A DNA stretch of 64,000 nt. Source: Candidatus Uhrbacteria bacterium. Lineage in GTDB: Bacteria > Patescibacteriota > Patescibacteriia > UBA9934. The notes below the pieces were generated by a model. The model did not search any database. It had not been told where the DNA came from and saw nothing but the letters and a program-made list of their open reading frames with translations. The position numbers and the translations under genes were made by a program. Shown here one piece after another: positions 19,601-25,808 of this stretch. How positions within the stretch are numbered: position 1 is the stretch's first letter; each line of letters begins with the position of its first letter. Location: positions 1 through 64,000 of the forward strand of contig JAUYIW010000067.1 of assembly GCA_030688135.1 (NCBI GenBank). Direction: 5' to 3'.

Positions 19601-20708
19601 TATAGCAATGGGCAGGATTTATTCGAACACGCACCGAATCGGTATCTTCGTTTCCCGCGATATCGGTAGCAGTTACAGAAACAGTATACGTTGTAGTATC
19701 TTCGTATGCGCTTGTATCCCAAATAGTTTCAAGTGTAACCGACGACAAATCATCGCCGTCTGCCGGCACTGAATCAATCTGATCGTCATCAATAGCAAAA
19801 TCTCCGGTAGCGATTTGGCTGTCATCTATTGCCGTTGCCTGTAAAAGCTCCAAAACGTCCGGTTCCAGTCTATCGCCACTGTCAGGCGCAGTAAGGTTTA
19901 CAATCGGATCATCAACATCAATAATGTCCCCTGAAGTAAACGTGGAATTACATGACTCTCCACTACAAGTGAGCGAAACTCCGCGAGTGCTTTCAATTGC
20001 AGAATTCACTTCTACATCATAGCTAGTATTTTCATCAAAGCAGAAACGGTCATTATTTGGTTCCGGGCATGTGGCCGTTGGAACAAAAGTAATTTTATTC
20101 CCACTAACCGAAATCGTACCCTCTACCTCTTCACCGGTGTCTGAATTTGTAACAATTATCCCAGCCTCGGTGGTTGTTTCATCTATATCTCTGCTAAAAG
20201 TAACTTGTAATTGGATATTTCGAATTGATACTTCACCTTCCGGTCTAAATGCCGAAACCGAGAAAGTAGCAACCGATCCACCGCCAAGCCCTGACCCGGA
20301 ACCTGATCCGCTACCCGACCCTCCGCTACTGCCTGTGCCGGTAGCTGAAATAAGCGCAGAAAGAACAAAACTTGCAATCGAATACGAAAGCAAAATTATT
20401 ACCGTACCAATTACGCCGTTGATCATCCATTTCTTTGCCTTTTCAACCTGTTCGGACTTGCCTCCTGCTGTCATCCATAAAAATCCTGCATAAAGCACGA
20501 TTATAACCGCAATAATACCTAAAAATCCTAATGCTACGCGGATAATTCTAGCAATTATAATTGTGATGTCTTCTCCGCCAAGGCCGGCCGTGGTTGCGAT
20601 TTCCGCAACGTCTTGAGCCCAAGCGAAACCTCCGGAGAACAAAAATCCTCCGGCTAATATTGCCAGGCCAAATAGTTTAAATAAATTCTTTTTCTTTAAA
20701 CCTTTCAT
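10623..20708 (-). CDS. giant surface protein: pilin-like anchor, IPT/TIG, Cys-rich repeats and vWA domain
   Basis: 3361 residues. A signal peptide (about 1-31, ending AWAQ) is followed by two membrane helices (about 50-75 and 92-118) in the pattern of VirB2/TrbC-like type IV secretion pilins, then a Gly-Ser linker (119-141). Ig-like domains come next, then four IPT/TIG domains starting near 414, 513, 606 and 711 (motif ISGSNFGSSTG). More Big_5-like domains follow at about 805-1240. Two clusters of Cys-rich DUF4215/myxobacterial-type repeats (CGDGxxxxxExCDDGN) lie at about 1275-1520 and 2310-2700. A von Willebrand A domain starts near 2838, with an intact MIDAS: DLSGS at 2850-2854, GGGT with T2951, and TDGE with D2981. 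An insert of about 110 residues of short helical repeats (about 3070-3190) interrupts it. It is probably a calcium/magnesium-dependent adhesin for host attachment. It is followed closely by a TSP3-repeat gene. Confidence 0.93.
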   Translation of the reverse strand: MKGLKKKNLFKLFGLAILAGGFLFSGGFAWAQDVAEIATTAGLGGEDITIIIARIIRVALGFLGIIAVIIVLYAGFLWMTAGGKSEQVEKAKKWMINGVIGTVIILLSYSIASFVLSALISATGTGSSGGSGSGSGSGSGLGGGSVATFSVSAFRPEGEVSIRNIQLQVTFSRDIDETTTEAGIIVTNSDTGEEVEGTISVSGNKITFVPTATCPEPNNDRFCFDENTSYDVEVNSAIESTRGVSLTCSGESCNSTFTSGDIIDVDDPIVNLTAPDSGDRLEPDVLELLQATAIDDSQIATGDFAIDDDQIDSVPADGDDLSSVTLETIWDTSAYEDTTTYTVSVTATDIAGNEDTDSVRVRINPAHCYNRLLNADEGEEGIDCGGECGACDGSSCTTNDECSSGDCVDSVCVSMPEIENISPEEGAPGNYVTISGSNFGSSTGTVYFTGADDSLIAATIPSCSEGWSRTEVIVEVPDGAVSGAITLITSTELEESTNDDNGALLNDFDVNEVVSPNLCRLTLSSGSIGDTTTLSGSNFVDVQGDSTILFTAEDETENEVRTYRSWADTSAVITVPTLSVADYSVTVVVDGVSSNALNYTLRDVETDDPVITRIDPGDGGIGQYVTISGTNFGSSTGNVWFVNQDSGYSAQGSIDFPDACVNDYWSTDEITIIVPDTYTNDEPIEETAHNVYVETSVGDSNIVEFIITDADPSPGLCAIDASSGEAGDTVTLYGEKLGTVGTATFYNSVNATSVELWSSEEITLTVPSATSTGPVKVTVGEEDSNTVNFEISEGEAGTAIVAASYGWIFSTGLIPDSPQLVVDCDLNDQTVVPSAVPNRLWSSDVCINAEVYGYFTMVMDQSTLIDSDSIKIEECTNEACSEFETVAGSLEFSDSGSSTSFTWAPEAGYNNGSGDFKISTTYIVTVSTNVKSSEGIGMEDAVSWRFTTGVSADDCEVEVVYVSPREDTIEEEGATTEFQALPSTLDCQVLDASDYTWDWELDSSYAAWSDGCGANMHDSCITVTALAEGQSNVVATEERSNIYGTGLLIIDYTDPYVDNNWPSCSMACTNAEVGASFNIPMSFGSSAGSVEAEDAFIVKECTNELCLSFGDTVATSADCDDTSGGECTEISANITGSLDSNTFYRVIISGEVASNSGVLLTRTNYGNDYSWIFSTKDDDTECAVDRISIDPENKELSAVGETQSFTVEPYGEPDECSSSGQRLSAYGFSWDWVDPIVGDSDVAELVKINSLLFNVDPDGIPEGCTSSCLATGSDGFDALCGNGIVETGEDCDDGLSVDGDGCSSECLSEGSSTCASADSSLCCGNGELEESATLGVLEECDDSNTRDGDGCSATCLNEGSRVIGATCANTDIAWAADAGGEDCADGNARSGDGCSSICLNEGSSALGAVAAVCGDGEINEPYETCDDGNSTNYDGCSSRCVREGSVGDFGTCGDGEVDQIPASASAEESGGEDCDGEEYCSSRCTLSGSSLSYSSPSVCGDGVAGLGELEVCEFGGSGDSKTDPVQMAVISETAPSHVNEVTELATATIQVSHATYDVSAEASLSLSCSAENEAVDCPDPDEYGVGTNSCCIERTNVEAFPNGENTCRNAAIYAMFDDEMDTATFIDNIVVELDTSTTVDGECPAEYALYTTVVDSGSSWFARVWNKIKSFFGSDAEARSDVACLLPVTSFTQTALTDGYKVAINYDVALEPNADYTIFIEGNTLTGDGAEDGVLSKLGVGLAETKEVSFTTASEICGVDTVTVRDTDTDSPRVFSQSSEAHNFLASAYSHELGDSQEIVGITGVYEWAWLPWQVDVLSDVFTVSSISDTAVVTSGTQSGEATVLAQVQVSVDAEGDDFASMISGTEDIIATLCENPWPMFTELPFRDNAEGESGSVSGITEGSAWTNFSTWYCMDAGEEDDLSDDLSDLVVVAPAVSESESVFKEYLLLVNDGSGDAIGIRIASNSGYEAPANWYYSRGFAGSPSETTVDNFDAVRDGRTTYVAAPNQSSDGDLYPNIYILSYNENASSDTIDIFNQILANMEFVVNSEVSNTNLCYFVDSEAQVQWTSDICGSDWDCDIDSGEVCGSEKDEIQRDMERVQDVVTIQSLLSGYGVRNGVCSETTDQICTSDAGCPDEETCNEAVPTLQSGTFVRAMGTSAWDSWSNTVAGAFGSTPPSDPLNTYGYLCGSYCEDSKTECSSDSDCDTTSSEACIDSDFPDYTYGTCLNETNGEYVCPDLATVYHYRSVGALGYELGAELEYDEADWAYAIDPDASDDLVVMVGGNSNDSVPGFTGGVAYCDGSSIYGQSNVCGDGVIGPTEDCELGDEGPREACDSNADGTDDGTIRTVCASDCSSGYITDTSAECTTSECGNGVTEADAGETCDDGSFNGRYGYCGSLCTYDSAFYCGDGSLAGAEVCDCGSSGTPSGRNYGGGVCTTFLNGVYDTNENNTCSWDCAGPASYCGDAVVDSGEECDGDTETYSGALCSSGTTLDGLGQCSSDSDCSFRGIRPRGESGVCGGTDSTSECATTTVCLDGDADMIGRACVADVDCDTSGEADGVCSSFEVETTRTRTCADDVSAGGSCTWEQENWGTLNCVAIGSCGDGTVDDGEECDDGNEDSSDDCTNECTSNVCGDGYLYAGIEDCDEGLENGEVCSSSYESTCTYCSDSCRLLTTSGSFCGDGVINGDEFCDAEDLPYYFIHSGTTFDGVTSYTNLGVTCDADSVGTSTGSGTSVQSCRNVGVCNGGEDNGAYCLSLSDCDGQCVKPSCSDSCGSSCPFTYDSDTLLIESITPGARRRSSVSLESYSETGDAATLIIPECTVATSLVADISYTDYSPPDMTYVVFVTDLSGSMGETLSPDTKLKLVKQELRTGIRDLFDIMGSDVMVSVVGYQSNNNGGSAWPTYASLVDGHVVMFDQSSAEFVHQFRGEDHEVELMSAINGYSAGGGTYTYFGLWAANVLMSSVLETDARKVIVLMTDGEWNCDTCGSDQRDPTYMACLAKDDLDVELFTVSLYNGTTEITSELGECGDYQDDDGTYITSENFAERFSDGFFATDRGGTILETMIENNVLWGILTADALASFIDSRIITGANIDFSWYWSAIDQGILDYSHVRNLIDYGSLTDADLLDQLNDGRISNMDVILGLNDAGILTPSHIESLLSGGANISQNTADSLLGAGMMTESTYRSFESMFIDSSFIQFGATEDYVTAPRRFVDRFTDFLSGAVRKMTGILTAQATSCTDDVDDLTIIQQMACWSSGNPDPSSDIDYAYDAYSPEGLASAYGEIFDIIMGPQITFVVDTNEGPVTVSGGVRDGTDIELPWPELFVCDPNNEQELPFRVDFTGTGSIGISNVGFEYCAP

Positions 20709-20729
20709 GATTTCTTTGCCGAAAAATTT

Positions 20730-22682
20730 TTAGTCTAAAAGAGAACACGCAGTACTTGAAGCTATTCCGCTACAACAATATGGTGCGTCTTCCGTAGTTC
20801 CGCATCTCGCGCCAATCGAGTCTAAAAGAGAACACGCAGTACTTGAAGCTATTCCGCTACAACAATATGGCGCATCATCGGTTGTTCTACATCTTGCGCC
20901 AGTCGCGCTTGGACCTTCAGCCGGTACAAAACAATTCTGATATTGATTAAGCACTCCGTCGAAAACTTCTAACCCATAAAGATAGATAACGGTTTCGTCA
21001 GCGTCGTCCGTGGCCGGATCGTCGTCAATTGATTCCAGAAAAGTACCGTGCCTTACTTCGGCCTGAGTCTTTGTTTGAGTTTGTGTGGCTACTACGACTT
21101 CCTGATCTTCAAAATCAAGCGCCGTGGAATCAAATCTATACCACAATTCATGTTCTGGACTAGAGGAAAGTGTGATCTCATCTGCTGAAATCGTAGAACT
21201 TAGCATAACAGAATCGCAAAGATCTCCGTTATCGCTTTCATCACATCCAAACGTTACAACAACGGGCTGATCCAAATCTTGTTCTTCCGCGCTAATGTCC
21301 GGAGTAATAGTTTCAATCTCCGGCACGCTTAAATTGATATCGTTCGTAGTAGTAAACGCCCAGATGTAGTCGTCTCCTGCTTCGCCATCGGTTTCTCCCC
21401 AGTCACCATCGCCATCGAGCGAATTTCCGGAAGCATCGGCAACACCATTATACGGAAAACTACTAGCTTCAGGAGGATTATCTCCGACATCAGCGCCAAA
21501 AACCGTAGCATCAATCGCATCATCGCCGGGAAGACAATAAATGGTCTCACCGCAAGAATTTGTTCCGCACTCATCGGTTGAAGTAAATGTTACTGTTTTG
21601 TATCCGTTACTAATCGCAAACGTACCGCTTACAAGACCCTCAGCCTCACCTTCAATCTGTATATTTTCAAATGTATCTGTACTACTGCCTAAAATGAATG
21701 TTCCGCTAGCAGAAGTTGGATCAACAGCTTCATCAAAAGTTATTTGCACGCTAATGTTGCGATCGTACTCACCGTTAGCCCTTGGAATAACGCTCCTTAT
21801 GGTAGGTGGAGTTACATCGATTTCATTTCCTGTTGTAAATGTCCATTCATAACCGCCGGAATTGACAACAGTATCACCATCCGCATCTTCAATATCATCG
21901 GAAAGGAAAACAGTATAATTACTGTCCCCGTCCAAATATTCTGAAGGATCGAATAAGAAAGTTTTAAGATCGTCTGTAAAGTAAACATCAACCTGATCAG
22001 CGCTGAACGCTCCGGTAACACCTGCGGCAGTTGGATAAATCAGAATGTTATTTACATTCAACGTAGTTGTAACCGTATCGTCTGATGTGTCACTTGCAGT
22101 TCCTGCGGTATCATACCCGGAAATAAATGACTCGATGCTCATCTCATCTCTAAACGTTACAAATATCCTTGTGTTACGCGCAACGTCGGTATCAAATCGT
22201 TCAGGATAATGATCGCGCAACGCACCGGAACCGAGCGAACCCGACAATGCCTCTGCAGTGACTCCTGAAGTAGATGTAGTGCCTCCGCCTAAAAGATTCG
22301 AACCGGTTAAAGCATTAAATATAAAATTAGTGATTGCAAACGCGCTCAAAATAATTACTAACCCAATTACTCCATTTATTAACCACTGCTTTGCCTTTAA
22401 AACTTGTTTCTCCTCGCCACCGGCGGTCATCCAAAGAAACCCTGCGTAAAGCACAATTATAAGCGCTAGCACTCCAAGTATCCCTAAGAATACACCAATA
22501 ATCGTTCCTATAATTTCAGAGATACTTCTTGAAGTATCTAATCCGGCTGCTGTGCCAACGGTTTCTAAGTCCTGTGCAAAAGCAATATTACTAAATGCAA
22601 TAAACACAAATAGCGTTGCGCAGAGAACTGCAACGACTAAAATTGTTGAAGTTAAAAATCTTCGTTTAGATACTTGAAGCAT
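20730..22682 (-). CDS. surface protein with pilin-like N-terminus and Ig-like domains
   Basis: 650 residues from ATG at 22682; a GTG 30 bp upstream is possible but overlaps a TATAAT element. A signal peptide ending AFAQ is followed by two membrane helices in the same order and with near-identical core words (LYAGFLWMTAGG, LINGVIG) as the 3361-residue protein next door, so the two share one anchor type. The external part holds about three Big_5-like Ig domains (ITFDEAVDPTSASGTF and the repeated phrase YEWTFTTGNEI). The C-terminus is Cys-rich and duplicated: a 29-residue unit containing APYCCSGIASSTACSLLD occurs twice, the second copy ending at the stop. It lies 21 bp upstream of the giant gene, so both are probably in one operon. 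Confidence 0.88.
   Translation of the reverse strand: MLQVSKRRFLTSTILVVAVLCATLFVFIAFSNIAFAQDLETVGTAAGLDTSRSISEIIGTIIGVFLGILGVLALIIVLYAGFLWMTAGGEEKQVLKAKQWLINGVIGLVIILSAFAITNFIFNALTGSNLLGGGTTSTSGVTAEALSGSLGSGALRDHYPERFDTDVARNTRIFVTFRDEMSIESFISGYDTAGTASDTSDDTVTTTLNVNNILIYPTAAGVTGAFSADQVDVYFTDDLKTFLFDPSEYLDGDSNYTVFLSDDIEDADGDTVVNSGGYEWTFTTGNEIDVTPPTIRSVIPRANGEYDRNISVQITFDEAVDPTSASGTFILGSSTDTFENIQIEGEAEGLVSGTFAISNGYKTVTFTSTDECGTNSCGETIYCLPGDDAIDATVFGADVGDNPPEASSFPYNGVADASGNSLDGDGDWGETDGEAGDDYIWAFTTTNDINLSVPEIETITPDISAEEQDLDQPVVVTFGCDESDNGDLCDSVMLSSTISADEITLSSSPEHELWYRFDSTALDFEDQEVVVATQTQTKTQAEVRHGTFLESIDDDPATDDADETVIYLYGLEVFDGVLNQYQNCFVPAEGPSATGARCRTTDDAPYCCSGIASSTACSLLDSIGARCGTTEDAPYCCSGIASSTACSLLD
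20734..20907. repeat. 87-bp tandem duplication inside the surface-protein gene
   Basis: Two adjacent 87-bp copies (20734-20820 and 20821-20907) are near identical over their first 50 bp and more diverged after that. They encode two 29-residue Cys-containing units at the C-terminus. Confidence 0.85.
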
Positions 22683-22703
22683 GGGTATTGAATTATCGAT
22701 TTT

Positions 22704-22732
22704 ATTATACACTATCTTCAGAGTAAAGTGCA
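22704..22732 (-). promoter_or_regulatory. candidate promoter of the surface-protein operon
   Basis: A perfect minus-strand -10 TATAAT (22704-22709) lies 22 bp before the ATG at 22682. The -35 at 17-bp spacing is poor (TGCACT), so this may need an activator. Confidence 0.4.
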
Positions 22733-22746
22733 GAATATATGTGCAT

Positions 22747-22775
22747 AGAAAAGAGCAGGCCTTTGCCTGCTCTTT
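22747..22775 (-). terminator. intrinsic terminator after yqeY
   Basis: Strong hairpin with arms AAAGAGCAGGC/GCCTGCTCTTT, followed on the minus strand by TTTTCT. It separates yqeY from the surface-protein operon. Confidence 0.8.
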
Positions 22776-22857
22776 CGTTATTGATCTGTAGTTTTTTTAG
22801 CCTGCGCTCATATCGGAGTTACGATCGCTATTGCCTATCAGCTGACGAGCACTTCGA

Positions 22858-23310
22858 TTACTCTCCACCATTCAAAATCTTTTCTATTGTTTCCTTCACT
22901 CTAAAGCCATCAACAGCGCCTTTAACATCTGCCATAATCGCGCCCATTGCTTTTCCTACTTCTGATATGTCTGTAACGCCAAGCTCTTCAAGTTTTGACT
23001 TCACAATCTTCTCAAGCTCAACCGCATCCATTTCCGGCGGTAAATACTTCTTTAGTATTGCGATCTCCTTATTAGACTTTTCAATTAAATCTTCGCGAGC
23101 GGCTTTCGTAAAGTCAACAAGTGCATCTTGCAACTTTTTGACATCGCTTTTCACAACAGCTAAGACTTCCGCATCTTCCAGCTCTTTCTTAAGTTCGATG
23201 GTTTTATTTTTTAAAGACGCAGAAAGTAAACGCAGAATTGATAAGGTTTCCGCATCCCTTCCCTTCATAGCAGTCTTTATGTCTTCCATTATTTGTTCGT
23301 AGAGTGTCAT
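22858..23310 (-). CDS. yqeY: GatB/YqeY domain protein
   Basis: 150-residue all-helical protein of the YqeY family, which matches the C-terminal tRNA-binding tail domain of GatB and may act in tRNA-dependent amidation. Family features are the N-terminal LRLLSASLKNKTIELKK helix, the IAILKKYLPPEMD turn and the C-terminal GAIMADVKGAVDGFRV motif. Length is typical. A single gene, bounded by a terminator downstream and a family B element upstream. Confidence 0.92.
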   Translation of the reverse strand: MTLYEQIMEDIKTAMKGRDAETLSILRLLSASLKNKTIELKKELEDAEVLAVVKSDVKKLQDALVDFTKAAREDLIEKSNKEIAILKKYLPPEMDAVELEKIVKSKLEELGVTDISEVGKAMGAIMADVKGAVDGFRVKETIEKILNGGE

Positions 23311-23353
23311 AAGATGAAATTATAATTTGTAATTATTGAAATCCATTCTTTTA

Positions 23354-23484
23354 CCTTGAATTACGAAACTCGATGAGATTTGCGTGAACGGGCTGTTGAT
23401 CTCCGTGAACCCTACTAAAACGTAGGGAGAACGGGGGCGACGGGCGCCCGTGAACGCAAAGATCGCGAGTTTCGTAATTCAAGA
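23354..23484. mobile_element. palindromic MITE-like element, family B copy 1
   Basis: 131-bp palindromic element with arms TTGAATTACGAAACTCG and its complement. The core has an inner hairpin, CCCTACTAAAACGTAGGG. It is flanked by a perfect 7-bp target duplication TCTTTTA (23347-23353 and 23485-23491). The left arm carries GATGAG where the right arm has GATCGC, so this copy is not a perfect palindrome. It lies between yqeY and rpsU. Confidence 0.88.
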
Positions 23485-23523
23485 TCTTTTAACACAATAT
23501 ACGATTAATAACTTTTATACAAT

Positions 23524-23544
23524 AAAAGAGCCACTCGGCCCTTT
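23524..23544 (-). terminator. intrinsic terminator after rpsU
   Basis: Minus-strand hairpin AAAGGGCC-GAGT-GGCTCTTT followed by TTATTG, starting 9 bp after the rpsU stop. Confidence 0.7.
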
Positions 23545-23552
23545 TACTTATC

Positions 23553-23798
23553 TTATCTCCTACCGCCTCGTTCTTCTTCTTTTAATTTTCCTGTTCGAAT
23601 AAGGTGATCTCGCTTTGCGCCCATCTCAAGCCTTCTCAAAGCGCTCTCTTGCGTTCGATTCTTACTTGGTTTTTTTGAAAAATAACGCCCCGACATAACT
23701 TCTTGACGCTTTCCACTCAATCTAAAACGCAAAGTAAAGCGACGAAAAGCACCTTCGAAACTTTCACCTTTTTTTCGTTGTGTATCAATATGTGACAT
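23553..23798 (-). CDS. rpsU: 30S ribosomal protein S21
   Basis: Small basic ribosomal protein of 81 residues. The conserved S21 core KKGESFEGAFRRFTLRFR and the Arg/Lys-rich C-terminal half (RRLEMGAKRDHLIRTGKLK) are clear. A longer in-frame start at 23879 would place the start upstream of a near-consensus promoter, so I place the start at the ATG at 23798 (MSHIDTQRK). Monocistronic with its own promoter and terminator. S21 takes part in initiation, so the strong promoter fits a highly expressed product. Confidence 0.9.
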   Translation of the reverse strand: MSHIDTQRKKGESFEGAFRRFTLRFRLSGKRQEVMSGRYFSKKPSKNRTQESALRRLEMGAKRDHLIRTGKLKEEERGGRR

Positions 23799-23825
23799 AA
23801 TTTTGCTCTTTTCTAGGATGGCGAA

Positions 23826-23854
23826 AGTATACAATAATTGTTGAAATACGTCAA
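23826..23854 (-). promoter_or_regulatory. near-consensus promoter of rpsU
   Basis: Minus-strand -35 TTGACG (23849-23854), 17-bp spacer, -10 TATACT (23826-23831). It shows that the host sigma factor uses the classical -35/-10 pattern, the same one found at the GC-rich single genes. Confidence 0.8.
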
Positions 23855-23923
23855 GATCGACTGACTTCACCTCAGTCAATTCTTAACCTCCAAGCTGACT
23901 TTAGTCGGCGTTCAATCCAAAAC

Positions 23924-23950
23924 CGGACTAAAGTCCGAATGAAAGTATTA
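23924..23950 (+). repeat. direct repeat bracketing the two-gene GC-rich block, left copy
   Basis: A 27-bp sequence containing GACTAAAGTCCGAATGAAAG. It recurs with two mismatches in the same orientation at 26856-26882. The pair encloses the two GC-rich genes at 23998-26711. An inverted partial copy (GACTTTAGTC) is at 23899-23908. Confidence 0.75.
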
Positions 23951-23982
23951 AAAAAATGCCCCGCTCTTTCGAACGAGGCATA
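23951..23982 (-). terminator. intrinsic terminator after the 541-residue protein gene
   Basis: Minus-strand hairpin ATGCCTCG/CGGGGCAT followed by TTTTTTT, 16 bp after the stop. Confidence 0.85.
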
Positions 23983-23997
23983 CGAATTTCTGTGCGT

Positions 23998-25623
23998 TTA
24001 GTCTTGGTTGGCCAGCGCTGTTTCTGCGGGCAACTCACCGCGCAAGTAGTCGAACAGCGTACCAGCCTCGAAGTGCTCGAGCATGCTGTCGACCAAATTG
24101 ACCAACCTCTCACTACCACCCAGGTAATTATGTTGCTGTCCTGTAACATGCATTCCTGGCAGGTTATGCCAATATGCGAAATCCTTAAAGCCGTGCAACT
24201 TCTCCTTGTTTGCACGCAAGAATGCCATGGTGTCAGCAACCATTTCACCCATCAACGGGAACACGCCAGTATCGCTCCAACGGCCAATAAAGAACATGTA
24301 CGGCACGCCCTTTTTGAAGCCAAATAGGAACGGGTCGATAAGTGCCTGCCAAGCTGGATCTTGCCACTCACGCCCAGCAATATCGTGGTACGGGGTGAAA
24401 ATCACCACGTAATCGAAATGCTGCTTGGCCTTCATGATGGCTCGCAAAATGTGCGGCGGAATTACATCGCCCTGGTACTGAGCCAAGCGCCTGGTTCGAC
24501 GATTGAAGATTTGGTACAGGTTGGCAAATTCTTGCGTGCCGAGCAGGCTCGCAAAATACTGCACCGCTACGTCTGGTTGCGGATCTGACTGATTCCAGGT
24601 GTCTGGCAGGCTATCCTTGGCCTCGATAAACCACACCGGAGCAGCCACCAACAGATCGGCCACGTGCGCGATGGGAATCACCGAGCATGGCTGTAGCAAC
24701 TCTGCGTCCCGCAAGAACCGCACCGTTTCGGTAAACAGCCTCGAAGATTGGAGTTGTGCCTCCATAGTTCCCGCCTCGCCGAAACCAGTTCGGTTCCTGC
24801 GAATATTCAGGCTACTGGGACTGCCAACCAGCATATGCAGAGCCGAAATCGACATGCGGCTTCCTGGCGACAACACACCAACTTGTCGTAAGTTCTGCAA
24901 CACAGCGATGGTGGAGAGAAACAGCGCGTACTCGCTCTCAATGAGCGAAGCCTGCGTAGCGAAACCAAGTTCGCTCTGCATGCTAACTGCCATCTCTACC
25001 GAGCGCTTCTCGGCCTCGCTACCAGCTGCATCGAGGTCGAATACGACATCGTAGGTAGAAAGTCCAGTGAAGGTTTCTTCTAGAAACTTAGCCACCAACT
25101 CTCGAGCATCGTCCGCATCTTGAATCTCGACTAGCTCGTCGAGCTCGATGCCAATCACTTGCTTGAGTGGCTTGTTGGCAATTGCTTTCCGCACCTGCTC
25201 GGCCGGAATCGCCTTCACTCGTTTGTGGTAGGCATAGCGCCGAACCAAGCTTGGCAGCTGAGCAGCCTCTCCCTGCAAAACAGGAAGGTATACAGCATTC
25301 GACACGCCGATTGCTCGAAACTTGCCTTCGCGCTTGTTATCACCGATGAGCGTAAACTCAACCATGGCTCCAACAGTCAACGTAAAATCGCTCTCGTCCT
25401 GATGCACGAAAACATCTCCGTTGGTATCGAACTGCTCACCCTCGATGGTGGTGATGTTATTGATGAATCCGTAACCATTGGGCATTTCGACAACTGTGCC
25501 GATAAGCCTTGGAAGCACACGGACTGTGGCCTCGGGCCTTGAAAGAACACTTGCAACAGGCATTGCTGACTCCAGTAACGACCAGACAGCAGGAAAACCA
25601 ACAGATTTGGCCCCTGAACTCAT
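23998..25623 (-). CDS. GC-rich gene for a 541-residue protein with a cold-shock-like N-terminal domain
   Basis: Residues about 40-108 read like a cold-shock/S1-type OB fold: GTVVEMPNGYGFINNI then GDVFVHQDES, matching the RNP1 and RNP2 positions of CspA-type nucleic-acid-binding domains. The remaining 430 residues are not recognised. They are mixed alpha/beta, without signal peptide or membrane helices, and contain aromatic, His-rich stretches near the C-terminus (FAYWHNLPGMHVTGQQHNY). Codon usage and base composition (31 of 60 G+C in the line at 24841) differ from the AT-rich neighbours. It has its own consensus promoter and terminator. Probably horizontally acquired or selected for very high expression; function unknown, nucleic-acid binding likely for the N-terminus. 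Confidence 0.8.
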   Translation of the reverse strand: MSSGAKSVGFPAVWSLLESAMPVASVLSRPEATVRVLPRLIGTVVEMPNGYGFINNITTIEGEQFDTNGDVFVHQDESDFTLTVGAMVEFTLIGDNKREGKFRAIGVSNAVYLPVLQGEAAQLPSLVRRYAYHKRVKAIPAEQVRKAIANKPLKQVIGIELDELVEIQDADDARELVAKFLEETFTGLSTYDVVFDLDAAGSEAEKRSVEMAVSMQSELGFATQASLIESEYALFLSTIAVLQNLRQVGVLSPGSRMSISALHMLVGSPSSLNIRRNRTGFGEAGTMEAQLQSSRLFTETVRFLRDAELLQPCSVIPIAHVADLLVAAPVWFIEAKDSLPDTWNQSDPQPDVAVQYFASLLGTQEFANLYQIFNRRTRRLAQYQGDVIPPHILRAIMKAKQHFDYVVIFTPYHDIAGREWQDPAWQALIDPFLFGFKKGVPYMFFIGRWSDTGVFPLMGEMVADTMAFLRANKEKLHGFKDFAYWHNLPGMHVTGQQHNYLGGSERLVNLVDSMLEHFEAGTLFDYLRGELPAETALANQD

Positions 25624-25650
25624 GCTGTCGTCAACGCATGAATTAAGCTT

Positions 25651-25679
25651 GTTTTATCATATTTATTGAACTTTGTCAA
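25651..25679 (-). promoter_or_regulatory. promoter of the 541-residue protein gene
   Basis: Minus-strand -35 TTGACA (25674-25679), 17-bp spacer, -10 TAAAAC (25651-25656) preceded by TGA, an extended -10 feature. No clear Shine-Dalgarno sequence follows before the ATG. Confidence 0.7.
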
Positions 25680-25749
25680 GCTTAGGACTTACTATGGATG
25701 TTGAGCTTGACAGAGGTCTCTATTTATTACCAACGTGGCTTTGTGATTG

Positions 25750-25782
25750 AAAAAAAGAAACGCACCCGACAAGGCAGGTGCG
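25750..25782 (-). terminator. intrinsic terminator after the AgmX/PglI-domain gene
   Basis: Minus-strand hairpin CGCACCTGCCTTGTCGGGTG with closing bases, followed by TTTCTTTTTTT. Lies 26 bp after the stop. Confidence 0.85.
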
Positions 25783-25808
25783 CCTGTGGATGCGTAGAGC
25801 CCCGGACT

